Source: Anseranas semipalmata (Eukaryota > Chordata > Aves > Anseriformes > Anseranatidae). From it: a stretch of 64,000 nucleotides of DNA. Location: assembly GCA_013399115.1 (NCBI GenBank), contig VXAA01001229.1:386330-450329 (forward strand). Reading direction: 5' to 3'. Position numbers and translations under genes: made by a program. Under the pieces are notes generated by a model that did not search any database, was not told where the DNA came from, and was given only the letters and a program-made list of their open reading frames with translations. Below, piece after piece: positions 60,985 to 64,000 of this stretch. Position 1 is the stretch's first letter. The number at the start of each line of letters is the position of its first letter.

Positions 60985-61645
60985 CATGCATTTTAATGCA
61001 GCCAAATCAATGGTCATGCATTTAGGAACAAAGAATATTGCTCACATCTGCAGGGTGGGAGGATTCGATCTTAGAGTGCCATGATATTGAAAGGGACTTG
61101 GGTGTCCTGCTGAAAGCCAGCCACGTGTGTGCGTTTCAGCATTGTGTGGGTGAATGTGGCCCTTGGACGTACCTGCAGGGAAGGGATTGTTGCTTCTGTA
61201 CTGTGCACGGATGAGATGGCTGCCTAGGTAGTCAGCCCCACTCTGATGTTAGCATTTTACAAAGGATTATAGCAACTTGAAGAGGGTTCAGAAAAGTTCT
61301 GCAAAAAATGTCGTCTGTAAAACCTGCATTTTTAATGAGAGGCTCAGCCTAGCTAAAATAAGGTTAATAGAATACTTATCAAACTGTATAAATACTATGG
61401 TAGGAGATTTATGGGCTTCTAGAACTAGCAGGCAAATATGAAACTATATAAATCGGTGGACGAAAGCTAAAATTAGGCTGATGCGTGTTGTAAGAAGTGT
61501 AATTCTAAAAAAATCTTCCCTAAGAACACAGCGGATCTTTATTGCTAAAAGTCCTAAGGAATATACCGATTTCAAAGGTCAGCACATCACTAACTTCCTG
61601 CGTAGCTGCAGGATTCTCTGATTAAAGATCTCTGGGTTATACTAT
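60985..61645 (+). mobile_element. Ancient CR1/L3-like LINE fragment
   Basis: Several blocks of the 3' half of old tetrapod CR1 elements occur in order on the plus strand. These are 'gtcatgcatttaggaacaaagaat' (about 61013), 'gatattgaaagggacttgggtgtcctgctg' (61083), 'caacttgaagagggttcagaaaagttctgcaa' (61273), 'gagaggctcagcctagctaaaataaggttaa' (61337), and a segment near 61440-61500 like the 'aagctagacaaattcag' region. Some internal pieces are missing or scrambled. It is far more diverged than the avian CR1 copies at 28251 and 37141, so it predates them. No coding capacity remains. Confidence 0.72.
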
Positions 61646-63964
61646 GTGCAAGATCATATTGTTAAGATTGTGTCCTCTTGGCCTTAAAGCCTAAACACTT
61701 GGCATTCACTGACTTGCGTGAGCTTTGGAGTAAATTCTTTCAAAATCATACCATTAGGTGCTAATTCCTGTAAGGATCTGGATGCAATCGGCTGGGATTG
61801 CTCTGTAACACAATGATTTTTAAAAAGGATTTTTTTCTTTTCTGGTTTGATTTAATGTTTTTCAATGTCCTTATTTTAAATTGGTATTTCTTAGAGTATC
61901 TTTTACTGGATCAGCTTTTAAACAAATGTTTTTAACTACATATAAAATTAGCTTGCTGATGCTCATGAATGTCTTTTCCCAAGAGTGAAATCTCTGGCTA
62001 AATATTCTGAGGAAGTAATGAAACTTTTAAGACAAACCAACCTTTTGAAATTCACATAGTAAGTGAAGAAAGGATGGATGGGTGAAGATTTTTTTTTTTC
62101 TTTCACAACTTTCAGCTGCACTGGTCTTAAATGTTGCTCACAGATTTAATAGGTATAAAATCATCGTAGATTTTTTTCAGATTTTATTTTCCTTTAAAGA
62201 GCTGTTTAAAGATTTACAGGCGACTACAGATTTTGCAAATGGGATTTTATAGTAAGATCGCAGTTTTGAGATTGCAATTGCTTTATTTTTACAGCATGCA
62301 TTATCGTAAGACTGAGTAATGTTGCTTGCATCGATATCCTTTAAGTAGCATGCTCCATTTTTCAGTCCTGTTGGTACGATACTCAGCTGAAAGCACAGTC
62401 CATGTAAGGGTCTTGCTACAATTCCTTAGACAGATTGCCACCCATGCCCATGTAGTGTCAATTTTATGTCCTGCGTCTTCCTTACTTGTAAATGATATGC
62501 CTCGCAAAGCAGAAAATGATTTTGATTTTGAAGTACATTGTTTTCAGGGCAGATGTAAGCTGCATTCTTGCCTTGGAGATTTTGAAATTCACCGGTGAAG
62601 TTAAACTTCAGTAGAAGGAAAGGACATGGGCCAATGTGGCAGTGTCACACAATCCAAATAGATGACATTTTAATGCCAAACAGAATTGTACTTCTGGAAA
62701 ATAATAATGACAGTACTTTACCCTGCTCTGTCTGCCTCGAAGTGCTTCATTTGCCTTAATAAAGCTTTGGGATGTCCTTGCATAGTTGGTGCTATTAGTA
62801 TTGCAGGCCAGTGCTTTTAACGTTAGTAACATGTTGAACTAAATACAGAGTATGGGTAATATAGGAGTAAGAATAATATAAATTTAACTAAACTGGTTTA
62901 ATGTGCCCCCCTTCTGCTGGGGGGAAAAAAAAGAGCAGAGAATGAGACAGAATGAAGAAGCAAAGAAGCTCATCAGATAACAAAAACACAGCGAGCAATC
63001 AGCTGCACTGCTCTTTGCACAGAAACTGCCCCAGAGATGCTTCCAGGGAACGAGGTGGATGCAATTCAGAAGGGTAAGAGTGAATAAAGGAGTCTGAGCA
63101 TTTAAAAGGAAGTGGCAAGCACAATTAAAGTTGGGTGCTGGGTGTTGTTTTTATTATTTAAGATGCACACAATTTAATGTGAAGCTGAAATACAGTCCCT
63201 GGGTTATCTGAAATGCGTCTGCAGCCTGAACAGCAGTGCGGTGCCAGAGAGCATGGGTGCTGCCCTGGTGCTGGCTGTGCTGAGTGAGCTGGTGAGCAGG
63301 ACCTGCTGCGGTTTTATTAGTGGTGGTTTATTATTTCTCTTTCCATCCTTGCACTTACCATTATGTTTGGATAAAACCTGCTTTTCCCTTGACAAATGTT
63401 GGTTGCTTATGTTTACCTTGCCTCCTTTCATAATAATTATCACTCTTGCTGTTTTTCAAGTATTCACTGCAGGGGCACTTAAGGGGTTAGGTTCTTTGGG
63501 AATTGTTTTGAGGCTGAAGAGCTGTTTCTAATGTCTACCTGCATGTACTGTGCTAAAATCTTAGGAGCTGTTTTTCCTGAGGTTTCGGGTAATGGTAGCT
63601 TTTGCAAAGATCAACAGCCATTTATCCAAATGTGTTGAAAAGCTGTTTTTTCTAAGATTTTTATAATTTAAAATTTGAAGCATCTAAGATACAGAAGTTT
63701 GGGGTTTTTCTTCATGAAATACTACTTTTTTGCTACTTTGCGAAGCTGTCTAAGCCTTCTGGAAAGATAAGATTTGTGTGCTTAGAACTGATAATATGCA
63801 ATTCCTAGCAAAATTCAGTTCTACTTCAAACATTTCCTTTTTGTGGTCCTGGCATAAGACTTCATGGAGCTTCGTACCTAGGGTTACCTATATTACAGAC
63901 ACCATGCTAACGTTTATTTTGTTTAGTGCTAACACACTGTCTTTTCATTCTGTCCTTTGCTGGG

Positions 63965-63967
<3 letters not shown>
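61646..63967. other. Noncoding stretch
   Basis: No gene is recognised. Frames on both strands near 62301-62598 are open but unassigned. The segment is AT-rich with short T runs. Confidence 0.45.

Positions 63968-64000
<33 letters not shown>
63968..64000. repeat. (TG)n microsatellite, cut by window end
   Basis: A pure TG dinucleotide tract of at least 33 nt continues to the last base of the window, so its true length is unknown. Confidence 0.95.

Noticed and set aside
1..64000. CRISPR array, operon, viral genes or a novel multi-gene system
   Set aside because: No spaced direct repeats, no tight gene clusters and no viral protein motifs were seen. The window is vertebrate noncoding DNA.

Overview
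This 64 kb window looks like nuclear DNA from a bird. The best evidence is two 5'-truncated CR1 LINE insertions of the avian type (28251-28765 and 37141-37818). Both carry the usual CR1 3' tail built on an octamer-like ATTCTATG unit. Interspersed repeats are otherwise sparse, there is no poly(A)-tailed LINE/SINE load of mammalian type, and most of the sequence is AT-rich with microsatellites and homopolymers. The species and chromosome cannot be read from the sequence alone.

No complete protein-coding gene is recognisable. Open frames are short, usually present on both strands, and match no family I know, so the window is best read as intergenic DNA or part of a very large intron. The one segment with the signature of a real exon is on the minus strand at 46381-46625. 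It has a strong polypyrimidine tract and CAG acceptor, an AAG|GTATGT donor, and a frame open for 78 codons from the acceptor. The encoded peptide is not one I can identify. The main candidate regulatory feature is a compact CpG-dense block at 41341-41780 (35 CpG counted by eye in 41341-41760). It lies about 5 kb from the candidate exon, but the two cannot be linked from sequence.

Layout. 1-26769 is AT-rich DNA with homopolymers and small GC-rich patches. 26770-27120 is an eroded plus-strand CR1 3' end. 28251-28765 is a moderately old minus-strand CR1. 33028-33070 is a poly(T) tract with a 12-N gap. 36860-36985 is a probable MIR-type SINE. 37141-37818 is the best-preserved CR1, including the last part of its reverse-transcriptase frame. 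40900-42600 is GC-rich and holds the CpG block. 43706 is a single N at the end of a T run. 45830-46160 is a candidate conserved regulatory stretch next to the candidate exon. 47700-48000 and 60985-61645 are very old CR1/L3-like remnants. 57345-57490 is a second probable MIR. The window ends inside a (TG)n microsatellite.

I see no CRISPR array, operon, rRNA, convincing tRNA, viral gene or other unusual multi-gene system. The points worth following are the minus-strand exon, the CpG block and the ancient repeats.
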